DNA of 64,000 nucleotides from Azotobacter vinelandii CA. Lineage in GTDB: Bacteria; Pseudomonadota; Gammaproteobacteria; Pseudomonadales; Pseudomonadaceae. This document shows, piece by piece, positions 31,453 through 42,045 of the stretch (its first letter is position 1; the number at the start of each line of letters is the position of its first letter). The notes under the pieces were generated by a model that made no database searches, was not told where the DNA came from, and saw only the letters and a program-made list of their open reading frames with translations. The translations under genes were made by a program, and so were the position numbers. The DNA is taken from positions 4,826,501 through 4,890,500 of the forward strand of contig NC_021149.1 of NCBI RefSeq assembly GCF_000380335.1, written 5' to 3'.

Positions 31453-31734
31453 TCAACGACCGTAACGGCGCACCAAAGATTTCACGCAGGCCTTGTATTG
31501 GGGCAGCGCATAGGCATCGGCCACGACCATGCGATTGAGCGCGCAGTCCTCCATGGCCATGTCCAGAGCCACGTCCACGTGGCGCTGCGCATTGTCATGG
31601 TAGAGACTCGAACAGGCGTACGGGACGCCGATGACGCTCAGGGTGAGCCCTGCCTGCCGCAGGAATCGGATCCAGCTCCGGGGATCGTCGGCCCACTCGA
31701 CCAGGGCCTCGAAAAAAACCACTACTGGCTTCAA
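31453..31734 (-). CDS. Small hypothetical protein with TTG start
   Basis: A 93-residue protein starting at TTG, preceded at seven bases by a perfect AAGGAGG, which decides this start. It reads KPVVVFFEALVEWADDPRSW, RFLRQAGLTLSVIGVPYACS, then HDNAQRHVDVALDMAMEDCA and a basic end SLVRRYGR. It is soluble, alpha/beta in appearance and has two or three Cys. No family is recognised. Confidence 0.55.
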   Translation of the reverse strand: MKPVVVFFEALVEWADDPRSWIRFLRQAGLTLSVIGVPYACSSLYHDNAQRHVDVALDMAMEDCALNRMVVADAYALPQYKACVKSLVRRYGR

Positions 31735-31885
31735 TTTCGCGCCTCCTTCGGGAAAAGCCCCGCACCATCCTCAAGCTCTCGGGGAGCCATGATGTTCAGG
31801 CAAGAAATTGGCCAGCCCCGGAACGGGGAGACTGGCGGACGATCCCGGCAAGGTCGTCGCACGGTCTGTGCACTGCGCAGGGCTT

Positions 31886-32068
31886 TCACTCCTTGCGTCT
31901 CAATTCCCGCGCCTGCTTCAACTGCAATTCGGCATAGCGGCGCAGATAGGTAGCCATGAGCCCCAGCCCCCGCTGTTCCAGTTCGCGCGCCAGCCGGTAG
32001 TTCTCGTGCCCGCGCTTGGCCAGTTGCCGGGCCTTGGCCTCGGGATCGGTCGGTAAGAAAGAGGTCAT
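31886..32068 (-). CDS. Small basic helical protein, unknown
   Basis: A 60-residue Arg/Leu/Glu-rich protein ([20 protein letters not shown], then LGLMATYLRRYAELQLKQAR), very likely one or two amphipathic helices. GGAGG lies directly upstream of the ATG. No family is recognised; the charged helices would fit a nucleic-acid or protein-binding role, but that is a guess. Confidence 0.5.
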   Translation of the reverse strand: MTSFLPTDPEAKARQLAKRGHENYRLARELEQRGLGLMATYLRRYAELQLKQARELRRKE

Positions 32069-32640
32069 GCCTACCTCCACAGCCGAAGCCGCCTGCTGCG
32101 ACCAGGCGGCCAGATTGATCGGGAATGACCGCTGCGTTCACAGCTCCCTGCCACGCACGATGGGAGGACGAAGCACCGGAGCAGGAAAGCGCCGGCCCCA
32201 TCGTGGCGTGCAAACCTCGGCAGTCCCCCGGTCGCATGCAAATACATCGCCAGTCTCCGGCGAACCGACGGGGCTAGAGACGGTCGGCATTCGGACTGTA
32301 AGACATCGCCTACAACGGCTTGAGAGCCTTGCGGATTTATGCGAGACGGCTGCCACGCTACAGTCGCCTCCGCGTTGGCAGGTCGGCACGGTCTGACCAG
32401 GAAGGTCGGCCGGAAGCTTCGCCAGCGCGCACTCCGGCGCGATGGCCCGGAGAAAAACGGGAATTACGGAAACGGCGACGGCTCGCACGCCGTCTCCCGT
32501 CCGCCGGAGCTGCTACCCCTCCGGACGCCTGCCTGTCCGAATGGCATTGCGTGCGGACACCGGACCGCCGAAACCACCCCGGGTCGAACGACTGTCGGAA
32601 CAGTCCGGCCTGCGGCCCCACGGAAAAACGATCGATAAAA
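32069..32640. other. 572-bp stretch with no supported gene
   Basis: Open frames on both strands here have no ribosome site and an atypical composition, so I call none. No repeats or hairpins of note were found. It lies between the small-ORF patch and a small plus-strand ORF. Confidence 0.5.
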
Positions 32641-32862
32641 ATGATGAAAGCCGGTATGACCTCCCCACTTTCCCGTCGCTTCCAGGTTCGCGATATTTCC
32701 GCCCAATACGGCGGCCCGACCTTCGACCTCATCTTCCACGACACCGAGAGCAAGGTCATACGCTATTCGGAAGCCGTATGGGACTCGGAAGCCCTGGCGC
32801 TGGCCGAGGCCGACCGGCTCGAGGAGTCGCAGGCCCATCCCGTCCATTGGGACGCCTGCTAG
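32641..32862 (+). CDS. Small hypothetical protein
   Basis: A 73-residue protein: FQVRDISAQYGGPTFDLIFHD, TESKVIRYSEAVWDSEALALAEADR, VHWDAC. The pattern looks like a small alpha/beta fold. The ribosome site is weak; ATGs at 32641, 32644 and 32656 are possible starts, so the N-terminus is uncertain. No family is recognised. Confidence 0.45.
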   Translation: MMKAGMTSPLSRRFQVRDISAQYGGPTFDLIFHDTESKVIRYSEAVWDSEALALAEADRLEESQAHPVHWDAC

Positions 32863-33048
32863 AACCCAGGGAACAGCCCCTCTCCCCCGTCGAACGCCGA
32901 CCGCGTCGCCCCCGGACACAGCCTCGAGACATTCCGGCCAGACCGGGCATCCGCCGCATGCCATGCTTCAGGCGGCCGGCCTTGCCATATCCGCAACCGG
33001 CTGCTGGCATGAAGGGCGGCTCTTCAATGGAATCATGCGAGGAAACGA

Positions 33049-34747
<1,699 letters not shown>

Positions 34748-34759
34748 GCGGAAACGACG

Positions 34760-34935
34760 AAGCCACCCAGACAGGCCGTGCGACAACCACTACGCTCGGT
34801 CATGCTGCGTTGAAGTCAAGCCCAGAATGCTCGTCTACGGGCCGTAAACTGCACCTCTTCGCCTGACTTCGCCTTGCCCGACCTTCGCTCGCTACGTTCT
34901 CACACAGTCCGTACAGGCGGCTTCGCCTTCGGCCG
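34760..34935. repeat. Candidate dispersed repeat between xpt and cytochrome c5
   Basis: The gap contains TGCGTTGAAGTCAAG, ACTTCGCCTTGCCC and GACCTTCGCTCGCTACG, a pattern I associate with intergenic repeated sequences in Pseudomonadaceae. Only one copy is in this window, so repetition cannot be shown here. No ORF or terminator is evident. Confidence 0.3.
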
Positions 34936-34943
34936 AGCCGCGG

Positions 34944-35363
34944 TCAGAGACCGGACATCTTGCCGATGGCGGCCTTCAGCTCGTCGTCCGAGCAGTCGGC
35001 GCAGGTGCCTTTCGGCGGCATGGCGTTGAGGCCGGAGAGCGCCGACTGAAGCAGGCCGTCGAGGCCGCCCTTGGCATCGGCGCGCGTCTTCCAGGCGGCG
35101 CTGTCGCCGACCTTCGGCGCGTTCAACAGGCCGGTGCCATGGCAGGCGTTGCAGTACTTGGCGACGACATCGTCACCGCTGCGCGCGCCGCCGCCGGCGG
35201 CAGCGGCAGCGGTAGCGACGCCCTTGCATTCCTGACCGGCCACGCAGACTTCGCCGACCGGCTTGAGACGCTCGGCGATTTCCGCGTCGGTCGCGGCCTG
35301 GACGCCCGCCGCCCACAGGGACAACACGGCGACCGGTGCCGCCAACATCTTGATCAGATTCAC
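34944..35363 (-). CDS. cycB: Cytochrome c5 (exported monohaem c-type cytochrome)
   Basis: A 139-residue exported protein. The signal peptide ends GVQA-ATD. The haem site is CNACH (about 85) and the likely axial Met lies in LNAMPPKGTCADCSDDELK (about 118-130), with two extra Cys typical of cytochrome c5. It donates electrons to terminal oxidases or related acceptors. The GTG at 35363 is chosen because GGGGGG and AAGG lie upstream and because it gives MNLIKML, the family start; an ATG five codons upstream has no ribosome site. Confidence 0.9.
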   Translation of the reverse strand: MNLIKMLAAPVAVLSLWAAGVQAATDAEIAERLKPVGEVCVAGQECKGVATAAAAAGGGARSGDDVVAKYCNACHGTGLLNAPKVGDSAAWKTRADAKGGLDGLLQSALSGLNAMPPKGTCADCSDDELKAAIGKMSGL

Positions 35364-35503
35364 CCTTACCCCCCTCATCGTGGCTGATTACGTGCGCCCG
35401 CGGCCACGGGTTTTCGCGAGCGCGCGGGAGTATAACCCTACAAAAGACAGGCTGAAATAAGCCGATACAAGACGGACTTGCTGCCGAGAACTTCGGCGCG
35501 CCG

Positions 35504-36052
35504 CTAGAAATGCGCCGGAGTGGCGGCGCTGATCAGTTGCGCCGGGGCCTCGAAGGGGTTGCGGAAACGGTGCGGCTGGCCGGCCACCAGGTAGTAGCTG
35601 TCGCCGCTCTCGAGGGTGTAGCGCTGCTCGCCGACCTGCAGTTCCAGGCGCCCTTCGACGAGAATGCCGGCTTCCTCGCCGTCGCGCAGCAGCAGCGCCT
35701 CGCCACTGTCGGCCCCCGGAGGATAGGTCACCGAGAGGAAGGTGAGCGCCCGGTCGGGATGATCCTTGCCGATCAGGCGCATGCTCAGCAGCCCGCGCGA
35801 CAGCTCGGCCTGCTCGGCGGCACGATAGACCACCGGGGCGCTGGCTTCCGCCTCCAGATCGAGGGAAAAGAACTCCATCAGCGACATGGGAATACCGCCG
35901 AGCACCTTCTTCAGGGAACTGATCGAGGGGCTGACGCTGTTCTTCTCGATCATCGAAATGGTGCTGTTGGTGACGCCCGCGCGCTTGGCGAGTTCACGCT
36001 GGGAGAGGCCTTTGAGCTTGCGTATGGATTGCAGTCGAACACCGACGTCCAA
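35504..36052 (-). CDS. pauR: PauR-type Xre/cupin regulator of polyamine catabolism
   Basis: A 182-residue regulator. The Xre HTH is at the N-terminus (VGVRLQSIRKLKGLSQRELA, then RAGVTNSTISMIEKNSVSPS) and a cupin sensor domain at the C-terminus (about 110-180; GEEAGILVEGRLELQVGEQR, GDSYYLVAGQPHRFRNP). This is the PuuR/PauR family. In P. aeruginosa PauR occupies the same position beside cycB and dadX and represses gamma-glutamylated polyamine genes. The FAD oxidase and aldehyde dehydrogenase further on are plausible targets. Confidence 0.92.
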   Translation of the reverse strand: MDVGVRLQSIRKLKGLSQRELAKRAGVTNSTISMIEKNSVSPSISSLKKVLGGIPMSLMEFFSLDLEAEASAPVVYRAAEQAELSRGLLSMRLIGKDHPDRALTFLSVTYPPGADSGEALLLRDGEEAGILVEGRLELQVGEQRYTLESGDSYYLVAGQPHRFRNPFEAPAQLISAATPAHF

Positions 36053-36141
36053 GGCGGAATTCCTCTCGGGAAGCCTGAGCGAATTGCGCTTAATGATGGC
36101 AATGCCGTTCAGTATTTACAACGCCATGCCGCAAATTTCGT

Positions 36142-37227
36142 TCAGTCCAGCCAGGAACGGGCGACCCGCCGCACGTTGCAGAACAATTGATAGGCGATGG
36201 TACCGGCCGCTGCCGCCACCTCGCTGGCCGGCACCTGGGCGCCCCACAGCTCGACCCGGCTACCGAGTCCGGCCTGGGGCAGGTCGGTGAGGTCCACGGT
36301 GAGCATGTCCATCGATACCCGGCCGATCAGTTGCGCCGGCCGACCATCGACGGCGACCGGGGTGCCGTTCGGCGCATGCCGCGGGTAGCCGTCCGCATAG
36401 CCCATGGCCACCACTCCGACGCGGGTCGGCCGCGAGGCGACGAAACGCGCGCCATAACCCACCGGCTCGCCGGCCGGCAGCTCGCGCACGCCGATGATCC
36501 TGGACTCCAGGGTCATTACCGGTCGCAGTTGCGCCGCCTGCTCCTGATAGCGCTCGAAGGGCGTGGCCCCGTAGAGCATGATCCCCGGCCGCAGCCATTC
36601 GTCCCCATGGCCATGCCGGAAAAACTGCGGCCAGCCGAGCAGCGCCGGGGAGTTGCGCAGGCTGAACTCCGCCACGAGGCCGGCGGTCGCCGTCTCGAAC
36701 TGCGCCAGTTGCTCGGCGACCCGCGGGCAGTCGAGTTCGTCGGCGCGTGCGAAATGGCTCATGGCGACGATCCTCGCCACCTTGCCGCTGGCCATGAGGC
36801 GCGCGTGGGCCGCCCGGTAGTCGGCCGGCGCGAAGCCGACCCGGTGCATGCCGGAGTCGAGCTTCAGCCAGCAGGTCAAGGGACGCGTCAGCGCGGTACG
36901 TTCGATGGCCTCCAGTTGCCACGGCGAATGCACCACGCACCACAGGTCGTGGCGCTGGATCGGCTCCAGCTCGGCGCTCTCGAAGAAGCCCTCCAGCAGT
37001 AGGATCGGCGCGGCGATGCCGGCCTCGCGCAGCTCCAGCGCCTCCTCGATGCAGGCCACCGCGAAACCGTCGGCCTCCGCCTCCAGGGCGCGGGCACAGC
37101 GCACTGCGCCGTGCCCGTAGGCGTCGGCCTTGACCACCGCCAGGGCGCGGGCGCCGCCCAGCTCGCGGGCCAGGCGGTAGTTGTGCCGCAAGGCGGCGAG
37201 ATCGATCAGGGCACGGGCGGGGCGCAT
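36142..37227 (-). CDS. dadX: Catabolic alanine racemase (DadX)
   Basis: A 361-residue PLP racemase. The PLP Lys is K33 in [11 protein letters not shown] and the opposing catalytic Tyr is in [10 protein letters not shown] (about 257). It interconverts L- and D-alanine. Position downstream of dadA and ridA shows it is the catabolic isozyme rather than biosynthetic Alr. The ATG at 37227 ([17 protein letters not shown]) is the family start; the upstream open frame covers the ridA gap. It is followed by pauR after 89 bp, same strand. Confidence 0.95.
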   Translation of the reverse strand: MRPARALIDLAALRHNYRLARELGGARALAVVKADAYGHGAVRCARALEAEADGFAVACIEEALELREAGIAAPILLLEGFFESAELEPIQRHDLWCVVHSPWQLEAIERTALTRPLTCWLKLDSGMHRVGFAPADYRAAHARLMASGKVARIVAMSHFARADELDCPRVAEQLAQFETATAGLVAEFSLRNSPALLGWPQFFRHGHGDEWLRPGIMLYGATPFERYQEQAAQLRPVMTLESRIIGVRELPAGEPVGYGARFVASRPTRVGVVAMGYADGYPRHAPNGTPVAVDGRPAQLIGRVSMDMLTVDLTDLPQAGLGSRVELWGAQVPASEVAAAAGTIAYQLFCNVRRVARSWLD

Positions 37228-37286
37228 GGCTTGTCTCGGATTGCTGGCCGGAAGCGGCAGGGCCCCGGCGTGGGTCGTGGTTTCGG

Positions 37287-37640
37287 TTACGGCAGCGCGG
37301 CGACGACCGACATCTCCACCCGGGCATCGCCGTCGTACAGCCCGGCTTCGACGCAGGCGCGCGCCGGCGCGCAGCCGGCCGGCAGCCAGGCGTCCCATAC
37401 CGCGTTGAGGCCGGCGTAGTCGGCGACCATGTCCTTCAGATAGATGGTCACCGAGAGCAGCCGCGACTTGTCGGTGCCGGCCTCGGCGAGCAGCCGGTCG
37501 ATGCCGGCCAGGGTCTGCCGGGTCTGCTCCTCGATGCCGACGCCGTAGTCGTCCGCCAGTTGCCCGGCCAGGTAGACGGTGCCGCCATGGACGACGATTT
37601 CACTGTAGCGCGCTTCAGTTCGCAGGCGCCGGATGGACAT
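37287..37640 (-). CDS. RidA-family enamine/imine deaminase
   Basis: A 117-residue RidA/YjgF protein with [10 protein letters not shown], the catalytic-type Arg in [13 protein letters not shown] (about 95-105) and the C-terminal Glu in VEMSVVA. It detoxifies imines such as those from D-alanine oxidation by DadA. Its start overlaps the dadA 3' end by 26 bases, in another frame, so the two are translationally linked. Confidence 0.94.
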   Translation of the reverse strand: MSIRRLRTEARYSEIVVHGGTVYLAGQLADDYGVGIEEQTRQTLAGIDRLLAEAGTDKSRLLSVTIYLKDMVADYAGLNAVWDAWLPAGCAPARACVEAGLYDGDARVEMSVVAALP

Positions 37641-38913
37641 GGGTGGAGTTCTCCTGGGAATTGCCGTAACGGGAAATATCGAGGCCCGCGGCGCTGATCT
37701 GCGGGCGCGTGCGCGCCATGAGGTCGGCCAGCAGGCGGCCGGAGCCGCAGGCCATGGTCCAGCCCAGTGTACCGTGCCCGGTGTTGAGGAACAGGTTGCG
37801 GTAGCGGGTCGCCCCCACGATCGGCGTGCCGTCCGGGGTGGCCGGACGCAGGCCGGTCCAGAATTCGGCGCGGGCCAGATCGCCGCCCCGTGGGTAGAGA
37901 TCGCCCACCACCAGTTCCAGAGTCTCGCGTCGGCGGGGATTCAGCGACAGATCGAAACCGGCCAGTTCGGCCATGCCGCCGACGCGGATGCGCGTCTCGA
38001 AGCGGGTGATGGCGACCTTGTAGGTCTCGTCGAGAATGGTCGAGGTCGGCGCCATGGCCGGATCGACGATGGGAATGGTCAGCGAGTAACCCTTGAGCGG
38101 GTAGATCGGCGCGCGAATGCCCAGCGGCGCGAGCAACCGCGGCGAATAGCTGCCGAGGGCCAGCACGTAGAGATCGGCGCTTTCCAGACGGCCGTCGATG
38201 CGCACGCCGACGATGCGCTCGCCGTCGCGCTCCAGACGCTCGACGCTCTGGCCGAAACGGAACTCCACGCCCAGACCGGCGGCCAGCTCCGCCAGGCGGG
38301 TGGTGAACAGGTGGCAATCGCCGGTCTGATCGTTGGGCAGGCGCAGGGCGCCGGCGAGCCTGTCGGCGACGCCGGCCAGGGCCGGCTCGACGCGGGCGAT
38401 GCCGGCGCGGTCGAGCAGTTCGTAGGGCACCCCGGAGCGCGCCAACACGGCGATGTCCTTGCCCGCGGCATCCAGTTGCCGCTGGGTACGGAACAACTGG
38501 GTGGTACCCAGTTGGCGGCCTTCATAGTCGATACCGGTCTCGGCGCGCAGTTCGTCGAGGCAGTCGCGGCTGTACTCGGACAGGCGCACCATGCGCTCCT
38601 TGTTCAGCGCATAGCGCCCGGCGGTGCAGTTGCGCAGCATCTGCGCCAGCCAGAGGTACTGGCGCCAGTCCGCGGTCGGCCTGATGGCCAGCGGCGCATG
38701 GCGCTCGAACAGCCACTTGAGCGCCTTGAGCGGCACGCCGGGAGCCGCCCAGGGCGAGGCGTAGCCGGGCGACACCTGGCCGGCGTTGGCGAAGCTGGTC
38801 TCCATGGCCGGCGCCTCGGCGCGGTCGACCACCACCACCTCGAAACCGGCCCGGGCCAGATAGTAGGCCGTGGTGGTGCCGATCACCCCGCTGCCAAGTA
38901 CCAGTACGCGCAT
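37615..38913 (-). CDS. dadA: D-amino acid dehydrogenase, small subunit DadA
   Basis: A 432-residue FAD enzyme that oxidises D-alanine and other D-amino acids to 2-oxo acids at the membrane. It has the FAD motif [15 protein letters not shown] (6-20), [29 protein letters not shown], and the C-terminal [20 protein letters not shown]. First gene of dadA-ridA-dadX. Divergent from the Lrp-type regulator, 134 bp away, so probably controlled by it and by alanine availability. Confidence 0.96.
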   Translation of the reverse strand: MRVLVLGSGVIGTTTAYYLARAGFEVVVVDRAEAPAMETSFANAGQVSPGYASPWAAPGVPLKALKWLFERHAPLAIRPTADWRQYLWLAQMLRNCTAGRYALNKERMVRLSEYSRDCLDELRAETGIDYEGRQLGTTQLFRTQRQLDAAGKDIAVLARSGVPYELLDRAGIARVEPALAGVADRLAGALRLPNDQTGDCHLFTTRLAELAAGLGVEFRFGQSVERLERDGERIVGVRIDGRLESADLYVLALGSYSPRLLAPLGIRAPIYPLKGYSLTIPIVDPAMAPTSTILDETYKVAITRFETRIRVGGMAELAGFDLSLNPRRRETLELVVGDLYPRGGDLARAEFWTGLRPATPDGTPIVGATRYRNLFLNTGHGTLGWTMACGSGRLLADLMARTRPQISAAGLDISRYGNSQENSTHVHPAPAN

Positions 38914-38971
38914 GACGGTCTCTCCGTGCGAGCTGAAAACCTTGAATGTCTACAGTATAAGAAGCCAAAAC

Positions 38972-38986
38972 CAGTGGCTTTCACTG
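38972..38986. promoter_or_regulatory. Inverted repeat in the dadA/lrp gap, possible Lrp operator
   Basis: CAGTG-GCTTT-CACTG is exact over 5 bp with looser pairing outside (AAAC against GTTT). It lies in an AT-rich patch about 60 bp upstream of dadA. Lrp-type sites are variable, so this is a guess from location and symmetry. Confidence 0.35.
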
Positions 38987-39047
38987 TTTCGGGTCCGATA
39001 TTCAGACTTTTTTCCGAAGGCGAACGCTTTCGCCAGGAGAACTCCTC

Positions 39048-39536
39048 GTGAGAACCCAGCACCAGAGCCAGCGCGAACTGGACCGGATCGACCGCCACAT
39101 CCTGCGCATCCTGCAACAGGAGGGACGCGTCTCCCTCACCGAGCTGGGCGAGCGGGTCGGCCTGTCCACCACGCCCTGCACCGAGCGGGTCCGCCGCCTG
39201 GAGCGCGAAGGCTTCATCCTCGGCTATGCGGCGCGACTCAATCCCCAGTACCTGAAGGCCGGCCTGCTGGTGTTCGTGGAGATCAGCCTGGCGTACAAGT
39301 CCGGTGATATCTTCGAGGAGTTCCGCCGGGCGGTGCTGAAGCTGCCCCAGGTGCTGGAATGCCATCTGGTGTCCGGCGACTTCGATTACCTGCTCAAGAC
39401 ACGCATCCCGGAAATGGCCTCCTACCGCAAGCTGCTCGGCGACATCCTGCTCAAGCTTCCCCATGTGCGCGAATCGAAGAGCTACATCGTCATGGAGGAG
39501 GTCAAGGAAAGCCTCGAACTGCCGGTACCCGAATGA
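39048..39536 (+). CDS. dadR: Lrp/AsnC-family regulator (DadR type)
   Basis: A 162-residue feast/famine regulator. The HTH (about 15-60) has VSLTELGERVGLSTTPCTER. The RAM sensor domain (70-150) has FVEISLAYKSGDIFEEFRRA and CHLVSGDFDYLLKTRI. Divergent from dadAridAdadX. P. aeruginosa DadR activates dadAX in response to alanine, so the role is well supported by position. GTG start with AGGAG about 11 bases upstream. Confidence 0.93.
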   Translation: MRTQHQSQRELDRIDRHILRILQQEGRVSLTELGERVGLSTTPCTERVRRLEREGFILGYAARLNPQYLKAGLLVFVEISLAYKSGDIFEEFRRAVLKLPQVLECHLVSGDFDYLLKTRIPEMASYRKLLGDILLKLPHVRESKSYIVMEEVKESLELPVPE

Positions 39537-39546
39537 GGAGCCAGCG

Positions 39547-40863
39547 ATGAAAGCAGCATTGCCGGGCACGTCCGCCGCCGACGACGGACACGCGCCCTCC
39601 TACTACGCCGCCACGACCGGGCCGCGACCGGAGTTTCCCGCCCTGGAAGGCGAACTGCAGGCCGATGTCTGCGTGGTCGGCGGCGGCTTCAGCGGCATCA
39701 ACACCGCCCTCGAACTGGCCGAGCGCGGCCTCTCGGTGATCCTGCTGGAGGCCCGCGTGCTCGGCTGGGGTGCCAGCGGACGCAACGGCGGACAACTGAT
39801 CCGCGGCTTCGGCCACGACCTCGAACGCTTCCGTCCGCTGCTCGGCGCGGACGGCGTCCGTGCCCTGAAGCTGCTGGGCCTGGAGTCGCTGGAGATCGTC
39901 CGCCGGCGGATCGAGCGCCATGCCATCGACTGCGACCTGACCTGGGGCTACTGCGAGCTGGCCACCCGGGCGCGGCACCTCGAGCATCTGAAGGCCGAAT
40001 GCGCCGAACTGCAGGCCCTCGGCTACCGCCACGAGCTACGCCTTCTGGAGGCCGAGCAGATGCACGAGGCGATCGGCTCGCGGCGCTACCGCGGCGGCCT
40101 GCTGGACCGTGGTTCGGGCCACCTGCACCCGCTCAGGCTGCTGCTCGGCGAAGCCGCCGTGGCGCGCTCGCTCGGCGTGCGCCTGTTCGAGCGCTCGGCG
40201 GCGCTCCGGATCGATCACGGCCAGGAAGTCTGCGTGCACACCGCTGGCGGCCGGGTCCGTGCCGCCAGCCTGGTGCTCGCCGGCAACGCGCATATCGGCG
40301 ACCTGGAGCCGGAACTGGCCGGCAAGGTGCTGCCGGCCGGCAGCTATATCATCGCCACCGAGCCGCTCTCCCCCACCCTGGCCGCCGAGTTGCTGCCGCA
40401 GAACCTGGCGGTCAGCGACATGCGCGTGGTGCTCGACTACTTCCGCCTGTCGGCCGACCGCCGCCTGCTGTTCGGCGGCGCCTGCCACTATTCGGGGCGC
40501 GATCCGCGGGACATCGCCGCCTACATGCGGCCGAAGATGCTCGAGGTGTTCCCGCAACTGGCCGGGGTACGGATCGACTACCAGTGGAGCGGGCTGATCG
40601 GCATCGGCGCCAACCGCCTGCCGCAGATCGGCCGCCTGCCCGGACGGCCCAACGTCTACTACGCCCAGGCCTACTCCGGCCACGGGCTGAACGCCACCCA
40701 CCTGGCCGGTCGGCTGCTCGCCGAGGCCATCGCCGGGCAACATAGCCACGGCTTCGAACTGTTCGCCCGGGTGCCGCACCGCACCTTCCCCGGCGGCCCC
40801 CGCCTGCGTGCGCCGCTGCTGGCCCTCGGCATGTTGTGGTACCGGCTCCGGGAGCTATTCTGA
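39547..40863 (+). CDS. FAD-dependent oxidase, gamma-glutamylputrescine oxidase type (PauB/PuuB-like)
   Basis: A 438-residue DAO-family flavoenzyme. The FAD motif is VCVVGGGFSGINTALELAERG (about 41-60), followed by LGWGASGRNGGQLIRGFGHD. C-terminal motifs are QWSGLIGIGANRLPQIGRLPG and YYAQAYSGHGLNATHLAGRL. P. aeruginosa carries several PauB paralogues, one in this exact locus beside lrp. It would oxidise gamma-glutamylputrescine or a related amine. Its start lies 10 bp after lrp; it overlaps the convergent MFS gene by nine bases. Confidence 0.9.
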   Translation: MKAALPGTSAADDGHAPSYYAATTGPRPEFPALEGELQADVCVVGGGFSGINTALELAERGLSVILLEARVLGWGASGRNGGQLIRGFGHDLERFRPLLGADGVRALKLLGLESLEIVRRRIERHAIDCDLTWGYCELATRARHLEHLKAECAELQALGYRHELRLLEAEQMHEAIGSRRYRGGLLDRGSGHLHPLRLLLGEAAVARSLGVRLFERSAALRIDHGQEVCVHTAGGRVRAASLVLAGNAHIGDLEPELAGKVLPAGSYIIATEPLSPTLAAELLPQNLAVSDMRVVLDYFRLSADRRLLFGGACHYSGRDPRDIAAYMRPKMLEVFPQLAGVRIDYQWSGLIGIGANRLPQIGRLPGRPNVYYAQAYSGHGLNATHLAGRLLAEAIAGQHSHGFELFARVPHRTFPGGPRLRAPLLALGMLWYRLRELF

Positions 40864-42030
40864 AGCGAATGCCGGGCGACGCGCGGCGAGCAGAAGGAAA
40901 CCGGCTGCACCGACGGCCATCAGGAGCGGCAGCGCATGACCGCTCAGCCACTGGCTGGCCGCGCCGGTGGCAAGCGGCCCGAGCAGGCAGCCGATACCCC
41001 ACAGGCGGGCCACTTGGGCATTGGCGCGAACCAGCGCCGCATCGCGAAAGCGCTCGCCGACGAGGATCAGGGCCAGGGTGAACAGGCCGCCGGCGCTGGC
41101 GCCGAACAGGATCAGCAACGGCCAGATGAATGCGCTTCGCAGCAGTGCCGGCATCGCCAGGCTGGTCAGCAGCAGGACCAGACCGCAGATACGGAACAAC
41201 GCCTGGCGCGGCAGTCGGTCGGCGAGCCAGCCGAGCGGCAGTTGCAGCAGCGCATCGCCGATCACCACGGTGCTGGCCAGATGCAGCGCGGTCGTCTGCT
41301 CCAGCCCCTGGCGCAGACCGTAGAGCGGCAGCAGGGTGAGGATCATGGTTTCGAAGGAGGCGAACAGCACCACCGCCCAGGCCACCGTCGGCAACTGCCG
41401 GCAGAAACCGAACAGCCCGCGCCCGCCGCCCTCGCGGGCCTCCATCCGCGGCGCGCCATGCGCGCCGCGCAGGAGCAGAGCGCCGCCGAACATCAGCAGC
41501 ACCGCGCCCCAGAAGCCGGCATCGCCGGCGGTTCCCAGCCAGGTCAGCAGCAGCGGCCCGGACAACTGGCTCAGCGCGTAGCCGGTGCCATACAGCGCCA
41601 CCAGCCGGCCACGCCAGGCCTCCACCGCCAGTTGATTGATCCAGCTCTCGCCGAGGATGAATACCAGGGTCAGGGTCACGCCGAGCCACAGGCGCAGCAG
41701 CAGCCACAACGGATAGCTCGGCAGGAGGGCCAGTAGCGCCACCGACAGCGCCCCGACCAGCAGGCTCAGGCGCATCAGCCGCGCCGCGCCGAAGAGCGTC
41801 GCCAGGCGCCCGGCCAGGGAGGCGCCGAGCAGCACGCCGATGCCCGGCATCGCCGCCATCGCACCGATGGCGAAGGGGCCATGCCCCCAGCTCTCCAGGC
41901 GCAGGGAAACCAGCGGCAGGCTCAGGCCGAGCGCCAGCCCGACGCTGACCACCGCGGCACAGACGGCGAAATAGCTGGCCCAGGGCATGGTTGCCGCCAA
42001 CGGAGCCGGCAAGGATTCCGGACGGGTCAT
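40855..42030 (-). CDS. MFS transporter
   Basis: A 391-residue membrane protein with 12 hydrophobic segments and an MFS-type loop GRLATLFGAARLMRLSLLVG near residue 75. ILGESWINQLAVEAWRGRLVALYGTGYA is the family feature of YcaD/CynX-like MFS members. Substrate unknown. It sits between the FAD oxidase and aldehyde dehydrogenase genes, same strand as the latter (15 bp gap), suggesting a role in amine or related metabolite transport. Confidence 0.88.
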   Translation of the reverse strand: MTRPESLPAPLAATMPWASYFAVCAAVVSVGLALGLSLPLVSLRLESWGHGPFAIGAMAAMPGIGVLLGASLAGRLATLFGAARLMRLSLLVGALSVALLALLPSYPLWLLLRLWLGVTLTLVFILGESWINQLAVEAWRGRLVALYGTGYALSQLSGPLLLTWLGTAGDAGFWGAVLLMFGGALLLRGAHGAPRMEAREGGGRGLFGFCRQLPTVAWAVVLFASFETMILTLLPLYGLRQGLEQTTALHLASTVVIGDALLQLPLGWLADRLPRQALFRICGLVLLLTSLAMPALLRSAFIWPLLILFGASAGGLFTLALILVGERFRDAALVRANAQVARLWGIGCLLGPLATGAASQWLSGHALPLLMAVGAAGFLLLAARRPAFASE

Positions 42031-42045
42031 GTCAGGACGGAACCC

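Noticed and set aside
32138-32488. 116-codon minus-strand frame in the gap after the small-ORF patch
   Set aside because: No ribosome site, Arg/Cys-rich random-looking sequence, no family.
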